Position numbers and translations under genes: made by a program. From Bacteroidales bacterium (GTDB taxonomy: Bacteria; Bacteroidota; Bacteroidia; Bacteroidales; UBA10428): a stretch of DNA of 55,111 nucleotides. Under the pieces are notes generated by a model that searched no databases, was not told the DNA's origin, and saw nothing but the letters and a program-made list of their open reading frames with translations. The stretch covers positions 1-55,111 of the forward strand of contig JAFGOR010000150.1 in assembly GCA_016926375.1 (NCBI GenBank), given 5' to 3'. Shown one piece after another: positions 1-7,292 of the stretch; the stretch's first letter is position 1, and every line of letters starts with the position of its first letter.

Positions 1-1037
1 CCTACCAGGTTTCCGTAAAACAGGCCTTTGACCATCAGGTAAACCGACTGGTAGAGAAATATACTGCGCACTCCCCGGTTGTTCATTCCCAGCGCCTTCA
101 GAATTCCGATCATGGTTGTCCGGTCGAGGATGATGATCAGCAGGCCGGAAATCATGTTGAAGGCCGATACGATCAGCATCAGTCCCAGCAGTACCCAAAC
201 ATTTTTGTCAATCAGTCCCAGCCAGTCAAAGATCTGGGGATACCGTTCACGGATATTGATAACCCGAAGTTTGGACCCGTCGGGATTGAAACTCAATCCG
301 GCTATGTTGAATACTTCTGCCGAGACCTGGTCGAGATCGGAGTAATCGTTGATCAGGACTTCAAAACCCGATACCTGTGTAGAATCCCAGTTATTCAGGC
401 TTTGCAGGTGGCCGATATCCGCCAGGATAAACTGCTTGTCGAATTCCATCAGGCTGGTACGATAAATGCCCGATACCGTAAATGACCTGCCTCGCGGCTG
501 ATCGTTGATGAAGTACATGGCAAAACGGTCACCGGGTTTAAGCTTCAGCAAATCAGAGAAATACTTTGATATCAATACCTGGTCGGTTTTTGAACTGTCA
601 TTCACGGTAAACACTGAACCCTCCACCAGGTTGCCGGAGAAAAAGCTCCAGTCGAAGTCACTTCCGACACCTTTTACAATGGCACCCTGAATGTCGTTTT
701 TTGTTTTGATGATGCCGGGTTTTGTCGCAAATACCTGTATGTGCCTGACTCCCGACGTGGATTTTAAAAAAGGAAGAAAAGTCTGGTTCTTCAAAACCGG
801 TTCCGTTTCAAAGGAATTGTTGGCATCGTAGTTAATGATCTGAATGTGCGAACCAAAACCGATAATTTTGCGCCTTATCTCATTTTTGAATCCCGTAACC
901 GTTGCCACGGCAATGATCATCACAGCCAGGCTGAGCGCAATACCGATGACCGATATGCGGATAATGGGACCTGCAAAAGAGGACCGGTCTTCTTTATTGA
1001 AAGTTAACCGCTTAGCTATGAATAATCCGGTTTTCAA
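1..1037 (-). CDS. LolC/LolE-like ABC transporter permease (FtsX family), 3'-truncated by window edge
   Basis: Read from the reverse strand; the ORF track lists only its plus-strand shadows because it has no ATG start and no stop inside the window. The translation starts LKTGLFIAKRL, has a first membrane segment around residues 25-47 (IRISVIGIALSLAVMIIAVA), a long periplasmic MacB-PCD-like domain, and a second hydrophobic stretch near residue 280 followed by the FtsX-domain pattern LKALGMNNRGVRSIF. In Bacteroidota this family supplies the permease of lipoprotein-releasing (LolCDE) or MacB-like exporters in the inner membrane. The start is TTG (1037), two codons after an in-frame TAA; a promoter-like TATCTTTG lies just upstream at 1059-1066. 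A LolD-like ATPase is in the window at 53.9 kb, so the two genes are not adjacent. The C-terminal end is missing only because the window begins here. Confidence 0.85.
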   Translation of the reverse strand, partial: MKTGLFIAKRLTFNKEDRSSFAGPIIRISVIGIALSLAVMIIAVATVTGFKNEIRRKIIGFGSHIQIINYDANNSFETEPVLKNQTFLPFLKSTSGVRHIQVFATKPGIIKTKNDIQGAIVKGVGSDFDWSFFSGNLVEGSVFTVNDSSKTDQVLISKYFSDLLKLKPGDRFAMYFINDQPRGRSFTVSGIYRTSLMEFDKQFILADIGHLQSLNNWDSTQVSGFEVLINDYSDLDQVSAEVFNIAGLSFNPDGSKLRVINIRERYPQIFDWLGLIDKNVWVLLGLMLIVSAFNMISGLLIIILDRTTMIGILKALGMNNRGVRSIFLYQSVYLMVKGLFYGNLV

Positions 1038-1058
1038 CAGTTATAAAAGTATGGGATT

Positions 1059-1088
1059 CAAAGATATTAAATCCTGGAGTAATATAAA
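1059..1088 (-). promoter_or_regulatory. Candidate Bacteroidota promoter of the LolC/E-like gene
   Basis: On the minus strand TATCTTTG (1059-1066) fits the -7 consensus TAnnTTTG, and TTTA (1085-1088) lies 18 bases upstream where TTTG is expected. The predicted transcript start leaves a very short leader before the TTG codon at 1037, which supports that start. Confidence 0.45.
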
Positions 1089-1254
1089 GTATTCATAACC
1101 TTAGTAGAATAATACTGCTGTGAATTAGATTGCGATGAATCATTTAAAAAATCTCACACTTCACAAATTTTTTAAAACATAAGATGAAATAAGGTAAAAG
1201 ATTTTGTAATCAGCAGAAAAACTGATGACTATATTTAGAATTAATATAAATTAC

Positions 1255-1294
1255 GGGGGGGGGGGTAAATATTTGCTTAAATATATTATATTTG
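1255..1294 (+). promoter_or_regulatory. G11 homopolymer placed at the -33 position of a candidate promoter
   Basis: Eleven G residues (1255-1265) are followed 21 bases later by TATATTTG (1287-1294), a perfect -7 box for Bacteroidota. The tract thus sits about where the -33 element would be. Homopolymer slippage there could change promoter spacing. It may equally be a sequencing or assembly feature, and a different TTTG (1272-1275) is too close (11 bases) to act as -33. Confidence 0.35.
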
Positions 1295-1295
1295 A

Positions 1296-1349
1296 ACATG
1301 ATCCGATAAAAGAAAATGGGTTTAGGGAAATATTGGAATAGGATCATGT
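1296..1349 (+). promoter_or_regulatory. 9-bp inverted repeat, possible attenuator or operator
   Basis: ACATGATCC at 1296-1304 and its exact reverse complement GGATCATGT at 1341-1349 are separated by 36 bases and start two bases after the TATATTTG box. AATAAGC and then TTTTTT follow, so in RNA this could fold as a terminator-like leader hairpin; as DNA it could be paired operator half-sites. Confidence 0.35.
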
Positions 1350-1428
1350 AATAAGCTTTTTTGAATACAAGATTGTGGGTAATCAGAGATAGATAGACCT
1401 ATTATTTGAGGGTATGTTAGTGTACAGG

Positions 1429-1462
1429 TTTGTATATTAATACGTAAGCATCACTATCTTTA
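1429..1462 (+). promoter_or_regulatory. Second candidate promoter upstream of the NVEALA-like gene
   Basis: TTTG (1429-1432), 22 bases, then TATCTTTA (1455-1462), one mismatch from TAnnTTTG. It would give a leader of about 100 bases before the ATG at 1568. The spacing is at the upper end of the usual range, so this is a candidate only. Confidence 0.35.
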
Positions 1463-1567
1463 AATGATATGGTGGCAATATTGAATACAACCCAAAATGC
1501 TGCAAGTGGAGTTTCGAAACCATAAATATTTGATATCAAATTAATTGTTTAATTTAATCTGAAAAAA

Positions 1568-1819
1568 ATGAAACGAAAAACAGTTTTTTTTGGTTTAGCT
1601 GTGTTCATCATCAGCTTGACTATTACAATTAATGCAGGATTTCAAAAAGGTAGTGATACGTTATTTGAAATTGGGGCTATAGTGGAAGCGGACGCCACTG
1701 CTCCGGAATATGAAAATGGTAGACCCATGTGTACTTATCAGCAAGGTGGCCAAACTAAATTTTGCTGTTATGATCCTGATGGAACAGATTGCGGAGCTGC
1801 TCCGTGTCCCGGAAGTTGA
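1568..1819 (+). CDS. NVEALA-like small secreted cysteine-rich peptide precursor
   Basis: An 83-residue protein with a basic start (MKRK) and one hydrophobic segment (residues 5-23). Residues 37-43 read AIVEADA, close to the NVEALA signature that names a Bacteroidota family of small leader-bearing peptides. The C-terminal 30 residues carry five cysteines (55, 66, 67, 75, 80) among Gly, Pro and Asp. Known of the family: NVEALA proteins are small, of unclear function, and often sit beside 6-bladed beta-propeller lipoproteins, as here. Inferred: the precursor is cleaved at or near the VEADA segment and the Cys-rich tail is the mature peptide, with the downstream signal peptidase and CxxC protein involved in maturation. 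It is separated from the next gene by a perfect 13-bp hairpin, which would allow it to be expressed more strongly. Base composition is far more AT-rich than the backbone. Confidence 0.7.
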   Translation: MKRKTVFFGLAVFIISLTITINAGFQKGSDTLFEIGAIVEADATAPEYENGRPMCTYQQGGQTKFCCYDPDGTDCGAAPCPGS

Positions 1820-1847
1820 TATGAGTATTTAATTTATGGCTTTTATG

Positions 1848-1885
1848 CAAGAGCTTTTAATAATATTTTAATTTAAAAGCTCTTG
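1848..1885 (+). terminator. Perfect 13-bp inverted repeat after the NVEALA-like gene
   Basis: CAAGAGCTTTTAA (1848-1860) and its exact complement TTAAAAGCTCTTG (1873-1885) enclose a 12-base loop. The 3' side is T/A-rich rather than a clean T tract, so it may be a leaky terminator or an mRNA 3'-end stabiliser letting the peptide gene be transcribed in excess of the genes behind it. Confidence 0.65.
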
Positions 1886-1913
1886 CTTTAATTTATATTT
1901 ATACTTACTACGA

Positions 1914-3110
1914 ATGAAATTTACACCTTACATTTCAATTATTGTTCTATTGTTTTGCTCCTGCAGAAATAAAGAACAAGATTTTCAAAACTCAAACAGA
2001 CCGGAAATAATCAATGTAAGTATTCCTGATCATGGTATATTAACTTTATCAGAATTATACCAAAACTTCAACTTGATAAAACTTCAATCAAGAGATAAAA
2101 CAGGACTAATTAACTATATTTCAAAGATGCAGGTCGTGAAAGATCGCATCTTTATTCTGTCAAATAATACCATTTTATGTTTTAAACTTGATGGTTCTTA
2201 TTTGAGTTCACTTGATAAAAAAGGTAAAGGTCCGGGTGAGTATTCCAGAATCAGTGATTTCTTTATTGACACATTGGTTAATTGTATTGAAATTAACGAT
2301 GATTTAACCAAGAAGATTATAAGGTATTCTTATGATGGTAATTTCCTTGATGAATGGAAACACAATTTCTTTGTAAACCGATTCATAAAAATCAACAATT
2401 ATACATATGTATTCTATTGTTCGTCATTTATTAATAGTAATATTAAGAAGAGAATCATATTTGTAAATAGGGAAAAGGGCGAAGTTCAAGAAAGTCATAT
2501 AGACATAACTGATGAAGAAGCATGGTATTTGTACATTATGGACAATACTAATTTTATAACTTCTTACAATGGTACCAATCAGTTTTTATATTCACAATGC
2601 GATACAATTTATTCAATAACTTCGAAAGGAATAATCCCCAATAAAGTAATTCATTATGCAGGACAAGGAATACCACAACAATTATTTAAAGAAAGGCACG
2701 AAGACATTTTTCAATTTATGCAAGCTTTAAATAAAACCAACTATACCGGATTAATAGATAATTATTATGATACAGATTCCTGGATCTATTTTACTGTTAA
2801 GCAAAAGGGTAACTTGTATCATGTAATTTTTAATAAGGATGAAAGGAATTCAAAAGTGGCAGATAAGATAATGGACGATATGATGTTTAGAGAGCATAAT
2901 TATTCCTCCAATTCCAGTTTTTGGCCTAAGTATAGTAGTAAGAACATGATTTATTATTCTCTTGACCCAGGTGAGTATAAAGCGATATTGGACTCTCTTC
3001 AGCATCAGGGTAAGGCTTTAGATAAAAAGCTTGTTGCATTTGGAGACAGTTTATCATTCCTGGATAATCCGGTTCTGATCAGATTTGAAATAAAAGCTAA
3101 CCACAAATAA
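1914..3110 (+). CDS. 6-bladed beta-propeller lipoprotein
   Basis: A 398-residue protein starting with a short hydrophobic signal that ends FCSC, a degenerate lipobox with Cys17 as the likely lipidated residue. Around residue 100 it has KGKGPGEYSRI, the hallmark of the Bacteroidota 6-bladed beta-propeller family (BF3059/DUF4934-like). The rest alternates beta-strand-like segments such as DRIFILSN, KIIRYSYDGNFL and YIFCFK-type repeats, as in propeller blades. The family is outer-membrane or periplasmic and its ligands are unknown; it is commonly encoded next to NVEALA peptides. Here it follows the NVEALA-like gene across a hairpin and precedes a thioredoxin-like gene by only 7 bases, so it probably belongs to one operon. 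A reasonable inference is that it binds or displays the mature peptide. AT-rich codon use matches its island neighbours and differs from the backbone. Confidence 0.8.
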   Translation: MKFTPYISIIVLLFCSCRNKEQDFQNSNRPEIINVSIPDHGILTLSELYQNFNLIKLQSRDKTGLINYISKMQVVKDRIFILSNNTILCFKLDGSYLSSLDKKGKGPGEYSRISDFFIDTLVNCIEINDDLTKKIIRYSYDGNFLDEWKHNFFVNRFIKINNYTYVFYCSSFINSNIKKRIIFVNREKGEVQESHIDITDEEAWYLYIMDNTNFITSYNGTNQFLYSQCDTIYSITSKGIIPNKVIHYAGQGIPQQLFKERHEDIFQFMQALNKTNYTGLIDNYYDTDSWIYFTVKQKGNLYHVIFNKDERNSKVADKIMDDMMFREHNYSSNSSFWPKYSSKNMIYYSLDPGEYKAILDSLQHQGKALDKKLVAFGDSLSFLDNPVLIRFEIKANHK

Positions 3111-3117
3111 TTGTAAC

Positions 3118-3741
3118 GTGAAAAGCTGTAATTGTTTTTTAGCGTTAGGGGCTTTTTCAGTTCTGCTCATAGGTTCTTTAATATTTTATAATGTTTTGAA
3201 TGAAAAGACCAAAAACAATTACCAGGCATTTGAGATGCTTCTAAATGGTTCAAGATTAAAATATAACATTTTAGAAAAGCAGTTTTATTTTTTCATGAAA
3301 TACAATGACTTCTATTTAAACAACAGTATATGCTTAACTGATTCGATAAGAAATAAATACAAGATTAAAGAGATCATTAAAAATAAAAGTTTTGTAATGG
3401 TAATTCCTGAAAACACATGTAATCTTTGTAATGATACTCTTTTATACAAAGTTGTGGAAAATGCATACAAATTTGAGAAGAACCAATTTTTTATTATTGT
3501 TCCATCAAGTCGTTTAAGAGAGTATTACTACTTTTTTAATCAAAGGAATATACCTAATATTTATGGTATAGATTCCGGATTATTTCTAATTAATGAACTT
3601 GATAACAGTTTAATTCCTTACTGTTTTCTTATAGATGAAAAGTTGAAGCTTACAAATCTTTTCTTGGCTGATGCAAGAAACCAGGAAATATTCATCCAAT
3701 ACTTCAAATCAATCTCATATGCTCTAAATGTAGGAATTTGA
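3118..3741 (+). CDS. Membrane-anchored thioredoxin-like protein with CxxC
   Basis: A 207-residue protein with a GTG start, one N-terminal membrane segment (residues 7-24) and a periplasmic domain. It contains CNLC (101-104) directly after a beta-strand (SFVMVIPENT), a following strand FFIIVPSS, and IPYCFLID (166-173), which looks like the cis-Pro strand of a thioredoxin fold. I infer a thiol oxidoreductase or isomerase of the TlpA/thioredoxin superfamily, though sequence similarity to textbook members is weak. It lies 7 bases after the propeller gene and its TGA overlaps the TTG start of the signal peptidase gene, so the two are probably translationally coupled. The five-Cys NVEALA-like peptide upstream is an obvious candidate substrate, but this is inference. 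Alternative: a redox-inactive structural homologue. Confidence 0.65.
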   Translation: MKSCNCFLALGAFSVLLIGSLIFYNVLNEKTKNNYQAFEMLLNGSRLKYNILEKQFYFFMKYNDFYLNNSICLTDSIRNKYKIKEIIKNKSFVMVIPENTCNLCNDTLLYKVVENAYKFEKNQFFIIVPSSRLREYYYFFNQRNIPNIYGIDSGLFLINELDNSLIPYCFLIDEKLKLTNLFLADARNQEIFIQYFKSISYALNVGI

Positions 3742-4604
3742 AAGGTTTAAAAGGTCATATAAGTTGGTCTCAAACAATTATAATTTTATTATGCATTATC
3801 CTGATCACATTTTTACTTCGGATTTTTGTTTTCGATCTATACAGAATCCCTTCTTCTTCTATGTCGCCGTCACTTTATCCAGGTGATTTTATCATTGTTG
3901 ATAAAATAAGCTATGGACCAAGGACTATTGACTTTCAAAAGCTAATAAAAGAGAAGATCTTAGATTACCGCTTATGCAAAGGAATTGATAATCCCCAAAA
4001 AGGTGATGTAGTAGTGTTTAATTACCCGGATTACTCAAATTTTAAACATTTAAACAATGTGAGTTTTTATGGAACCATCATGATTAAAAGATGTTTTGGA
4101 GAACCCGGGGACACTGTATTGATTAAAGTTGATTGTAATATATCTGACACAAACGGATTTGATGCCTATAATAAATACACTTCAGGTGAAATTGTTTTTG
4201 ATGAATTAAAAAGAACAAGACTTTTCCCATATGACAGTGCATTAAATTGGACAGTTTCCTGTTATGGCCCGTTATGGGTACCATGCAAATTTGCAATAAT
4301 TAATACTACATTAAGTTTTATGGAATACTATAGGGATCAGATAATTTATGAAGGTTTCAAAATGGAGGTTAAAAATGATTCTGTCATTCTGAATAATATT
4401 TACCACTTATCCCTAACATTCAATAATGACTATTACTTCATGGTTGGTGACAATTGGTATAATTCATATGACTCACGATACTGGGGTTTTGTACCGGAGA
4501 AAAATATCATTGGGAAAGCTGTGCTGGTTTTGTTTGCTTTAGATCCATTTAAACCATGGTATAAGAAATTCAAATGGAATAGATTTATGAGAAGGATAAT
4601 GTAA
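3738..4604 (+). CDS. lepB: Signal peptidase I (S26), island-specific copy
   Basis: A 288-residue protein with an N-terminal membrane segment (12-31) followed by the S26 boxes in order: box B RIPSSSMSPSL with the predicted nucleophile Ser41 before Met42; PGDFIIVDK (box C region); box D IKRCFGEPGD with the general base Lys117; and box E GDNWYNSYDSRYWG (237-250). All catalytic residues are present. Between boxes D and E there is the enlarged cap seen in Bacteroidota LepB. It would cleave signal peptides on the outer face of the inner membrane. The TTG start overlaps the previous stop (TTGA), which implies coupling. Its place at the end of a peptide-propeller-CxxC operon, rather than with housekeeping genes, suggests a dedicated role in processing the NVEALA-like precursor; that is inference. 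A housekeeping lepB would be expected elsewhere in the genome. Confidence 0.85.
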   Translation: MKGLKGHISWSQTIIILLCIILITFLLRIFVFDLYRIPSSSMSPSLYPGDFIIVDKISYGPRTIDFQKLIKEKILDYRLCKGIDNPQKGDVVVFNYPDYSNFKHLNNVSFYGTIMIKRCFGEPGDTVLIKVDCNISDTNGFDAYNKYTSGEIVFDELKRTRLFPYDSALNWTVSCYGPLWVPCKFAIINTTLSFMEYYRDQIIYEGFKMEVKNDSVILNNIYHLSLTFNNDYYFMVGDNWYNSYDSRYWGFVPEKNIIGKAVLVLFALDPFKPWYKKFKWNRFMRRIM

Positions 4605-4661
4605 AATGAATAAAAATGTAGAAATAAAAGAATTGCTTTTTAGTTAAGAAAAATTCATTTT
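4603..4661 (+). terminator. Weak AT-rich inverted repeat after the signal peptidase gene
   Basis: AAAATGAAT (4603-4611, overlapping the stop codon) and ATTCATTTT (4653-4661) are exact complements followed by a T-rich stretch. The stem has few GC pairs and a 41-base loop, so this is a possible but weak end of the island operon. Confidence 0.3.
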
Positions 4662-4738
4662 TATATCCTTGACTAATTTAAACATATACTATTATTACAA
4701 TAATTATAGAAGTCATCTGGTCCTGCAAATTTTTACTC

Positions 4739-5938
4739 ATGAATTGGTATACAACAGTTTCATGCATTGCCGTATTTCTTGGGCTTCAACTTTTTCAAGC
4801 CTGTGTGGCAAAATCCGATCCACCCGGGCAGTCCGTCCATGCCGGCGCGGACCAGACTTCCCTGTACTTCCCCCTTTTGGAAGGGAAATCTGTGGGACTT
4901 GTGGCCAACCATACTTCGGTCACCGGACAGGTTCACCTTGCAGATACTTTGATTCGTTCGGGAATTAACCTGGTGAAAATATTCGCGCCCGAACATGGTT
5001 TCAGAGGCACTGCGGATGCCGGGGAGAATATCACCAACGGTTTGGACAGCCAGACCGGCGTTCCCATCATCAGCCTGTACGGTTCAAAATCGAAACCTTC
5101 CGCCCATGATCTGAAAGGCATTGATGTGATGGTATATGACATCCAGGATGTCGGGGTAAGATTCTATACCTACATTTCAACGCTTCATTATGTGATGGAA
5201 GCCTGCGCGGAAAATGATGTGCCCCTGGTGATACTGGACAGGCCCGATCCGCTTGGACATTACGTAGATGGTCCGGTGCTTGACAAGGCCTTCAGATCCT
5301 TTGTGGGCATGCATCCCATTCCGGTTGTTTATGGAATGACGGCCGGAGAACTGGCCCGGATGATCAACGGGGAAGGCTGGCTGGCCGGTGGTCTTGCATG
5401 TGATTTGAAGGTTATTCCGTGCGATAGTTATGATCACAATACTTTTTACAGTTTACCAGTTGATCCTTCTCCCAACCTGAATTCCATGGAAGCCGTCTAT
5501 TTATACCCATCGCTGTGTATTTTCGAGGGCACCATCATGAGCCTGGGCAGGGGAACTCCAACACCGTTCAGGGTGGTGGGGCACCCTGAATACCCGGACA
5601 AAACCTTTTCGTTCACTCCGAAAGCGACAGCGGCCAATAAAAATCCGGTTCACAGGGATAAGATCTGCTATGGCACCGATTTCCGGTCAATGCCTGTCGC
5701 TGATTTGCAGCAAATGCGGGGATTGAATCTCCAATGGCTCCTCGACGCCTACACGACGATGGGGAAAAAGGAGAGCTTTTTCACCGATTATATCGATAAA
5801 CTGGCGGGAACAGGCAGTCTGAGGAAACAGATCATGGATGGAATGACCGAGGAGCAGATCAGACAGACTTGGCAGGAGGAATTGGTGAAATTCAAAGTTT
5901 TAAGAAAGAAATATATTTTATACAAAGATTTTGAATGA
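4739..5938 (+). CDS. namZ: Exo-beta-N-acetylmuramidase NamZ-like protein (former DUF1343), putative lipoprotein
   Basis: A 399-residue protein. Residues 1-22 form a signal sequence ending LFQAC, an atypical lipobox with Cys22. The mature part carries the family landmarks: GKSVGLVANHTSVT (49-62), APEHGFRG (83-90), VMVYDIQDVGVRFYTY, ILDRPDPLG and SPNLNSMEAVYLYPSLC. Characterised NamZ enzymes remove terminal MurNAc from peptidoglycan glycan chains; in Bacteroidota this is thought to feed muropeptide recycling. Length and motifs are complete, so it should be active in the periplasm or at the outer membrane. It starts 134 bases after the AT-rich island, and composition returns to backbone GC at this gene, marking the island edge. 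No other peptidoglycan recycling gene is adjacent. Several ORF-track entries over its first 300 bases are out-of-frame shadows. Confidence 0.88.
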   Translation: MNWYTTVSCIAVFLGLQLFQACVAKSDPPGQSVHAGADQTSLYFPLLEGKSVGLVANHTSVTGQVHLADTLIRSGINLVKIFAPEHGFRGTADAGENITNGLDSQTGVPIISLYGSKSKPSAHDLKGIDVMVYDIQDVGVRFYTYISTLHYVMEACAENDVPLVILDRPDPLGHYVDGPVLDKAFRSFVGMHPIPVVYGMTAGELARMINGEGWLAGGLACDLKVIPCDSYDHNTFYSLPVDPSPNLNSMEAVYLYPSLCIFEGTIMSLGRGTPTPFRVVGHPEYPDKTFSFTPKATAANKNPVHRDKICYGTDFRSMPVADLQQMRGLNLQWLLDAYTTMGKKESFFTDYIDKLAGTGSLRKQIMDGMTEEQIRQTWQEELVKFKVLRKKYILYKDFE

Positions 5939-5950
5939 AATCCAATATTT

Positions 5951-6290
5951 CAACCTACAAGGTTGAAGGATTTCATTTTATATATTTCCACTACAATAAT
6001 TCATCCTCTACGAGGATGTTACGGAGATGTCGTTAATGCTTATTGAAGGATTGATCCCCGAACCTTGTAGGTTCAATTATTGTAGAAATCGGGATGGCTC
6101 GCATTATTCCACATCCCTGTAGGGGATGAATAATTCGAATAATATAATCAACAACCGTTATTAGAAATTTTCATCTAAAAGAGGATATTATGGTGTTTGA
6201 TGATCATGATCTACAATAATTCATCCCCTACAGGGATGATGTATGTCGCAATAGTGATGTTTCTACAACAATTCATCCTCTACGAGGATG
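5951..6290. repeat. Cluster of REP-like palindromic repeats
   Basis: The 474-base gap 5939-6412 is filled with copies of one motif in both orientations. CTACAATAATTCATCC is followed by a palindrome such as CATCCTCTACGAGGATG (6002-6018), CATCCCCTACAGGGATG (6222-6238) or CATCCTCTACGAGGATG (6274-6290). An inverted copy with AATTATTGTAG follows GAACCTTGTAGGTTC (6060-6074), and others are at 5951-5965 (CAACCTACAAGGTTG) and 6112-6128. Stems vary by compensating changes while the TAC/TGTA loop stays, so the hairpin is being conserved. No RAYT transposase is in the window. ORF 6197-6379 is an artefact of this repeat. Confidence 0.8.
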
Positions 6291-6412
6291 TGTTCATGCT
6301 GGTTTTAGCAATTTCACAGAAGTTGAATTATATCAGGAAAAGTAGTTATTTTAACATCACATTAATATCTGACTACTAATGTATCATTTCATCTCAGGAC
6401 AAAATTAATAAG

Positions 6413-7267
6413 ATGAATTTTGTTGCAGAAAATCACCTCATCACCAACGGAAATACGAAGCTTGCGGTGAAAATTTATCCCTGCGCTGCATCGGAAACCA
6501 TTATTCTCCTTCACGGAGGTCCCGGTGTGCCGGACGAAATGACGGAAGTCCGGGAATTCCTGTCCGGGCATCTTCAGGTGATCACCTTTGACCAGCGCGG
6601 AATTGGAATGACGGACCCTCAAAACTGCAGCTTTACCATGGCTGATTACATCAGTGATGTAAACCATATCGCAGCTTATTTCGCCCTGGATGGATTTCAC
6701 CTCTTCGGGCATTCCTGGGGAGGTTTGTACGCGCAGCTATATGCCCGTGAGTTTCCGGAACGGGTGCTTAGTCTTTTCTTATGCAGTCCTGCATCGGGGA
6801 CAGGCAGGCAGTGGTCGCTGACCGAAAGAGAAGTGTTCCGGTACAACCGCGAACGCTCAACCCTTGGTGAATGGATCTGGATGGGCGTTAATACAGCATT
6901 GGGATTATTTGGAAGCAGCAGCGCATACCGCCGTTTATTCAGACAAATCATCATCAACTACCATAAAGGGTATAACGTGGAACCTCCCGATCCTGAAAAG
7001 CTTGCCCGCATAAATGCCAAAGCAGGCACCAGAACGCGTAATGCGATTAAGAAACATCCACCACTCGGGGTATTCGGAAAAACACCTTACCCGGTGATGA
7101 TTACATACGGTGAATTTGATGCCTATGGCAAAAGCAGGGAATTTGTACTGGAGCGGTTCCCTTTTGCCAGAACCGCAATAATACCGGGTTCCGGCCATAC
7201 TCCCTGGAAGCATAACCTGAAGGAGTTCGGGAAGATCCTGAATGATTTTTATGTACAGGGTCACTGA
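6413..7267 (+). CDS. Alpha/beta hydrolase, proline iminopeptidase-like
   Basis: A 284-residue cytoplasmic protein with no signal peptide. It has the oxyanion motif HGGPG (34-38), the strand/turn FDQRGIGMTD (59-68), the nucleophile elbow GHSWGG (99-104, Ser101), a likely acid Asp236 in TYGEFDAYG and His262 in GSGHTPW. HGGPG with DQRG and GHSWGG is characteristic of peptidase family S33 (proline iminopeptidase and related amino-acid-releasing enzymes), which removes N-terminal proline from small peptides. The substrate is uncertain because non-peptidase S33 hydrolases share these motifs. It is a single gene behind a repeat cluster and converges with the phosphoesterase gene, leaving 25 bases between stops. 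Confidence 0.82.
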   Translation: MNFVAENHLITNGNTKLAVKIYPCAASETIILLHGGPGVPDEMTEVREFLSGHLQVITFDQRGIGMTDPQNCSFTMADYISDVNHIAAYFALDGFHLFGHSWGGLYAQLYAREFPERVLSLFLCSPASGTGRQWSLTEREVFRYNRERSTLGEWIWMGVNTALGLFGSSSAYRRLFRQIIINYHKGYNVEPPDPEKLARINAKAGTRTRNAIKKHPPLGVFGKTPYPVMITYGEFDAYGKSREFVLERFPFARTAIIPGSGHTPWKHNLKEFGKILNDFYVQGH

Positions 7268-7292
7268 CAGGATACCTCCACTCCGTCCGGAT

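Larger units (their letters stand above)
1038..1567. other. AT-rich intergenic leader region with G11 tract and inverted repeat
   Basis: This 530-base gap contains no ORF or RNA gene I can recognise. It is strongly AT-rich except for an uninterrupted run of 11 G (1255-1265). Within it are the LolC/E-like promoter (1059-1088), a TATATTTG box (1287-1294), a 9-bp inverted repeat ACATGATCC/GGATCATGT (1296-1304 and 1341-1349) with a T6 run shortly after, and a second promoter candidate at 1429-1462. All plausibly serve the NVEALA-like gene at 1568. Confidence 0.6.

Noticed and set aside
79-1098. ORFs 79-345, 505-690 and 844-1098 on the plus strand
   Set aside because: Shadows of the LolC/E-like permease read on the minus strand, which has a continuous family-like translation.
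1038-1567. tRNA or riboswitch in the long leader
   Set aside because: No cloverleaf, T-loop GGTTCRA or known riboswitch core was found; only simple inverted repeats.
4669-5142. Overlapping ORFs 4669-4968, 4767-4952, 4760-4996 and 4933-5142
   Set aside because: Out-of-frame readings of the 5' part of the NamZ gene; no domain features.
5951-6290. Possible CRISPR array
   Set aside because: Units are palindromic, in both orientations and unevenly spaced, with no unique equal-length spacers and no cas genes.
6197-6379. 60-aa ORF in the repeat cluster
   Set aside because: Built from REP-like repeat sequence; no signal, motif or start context.
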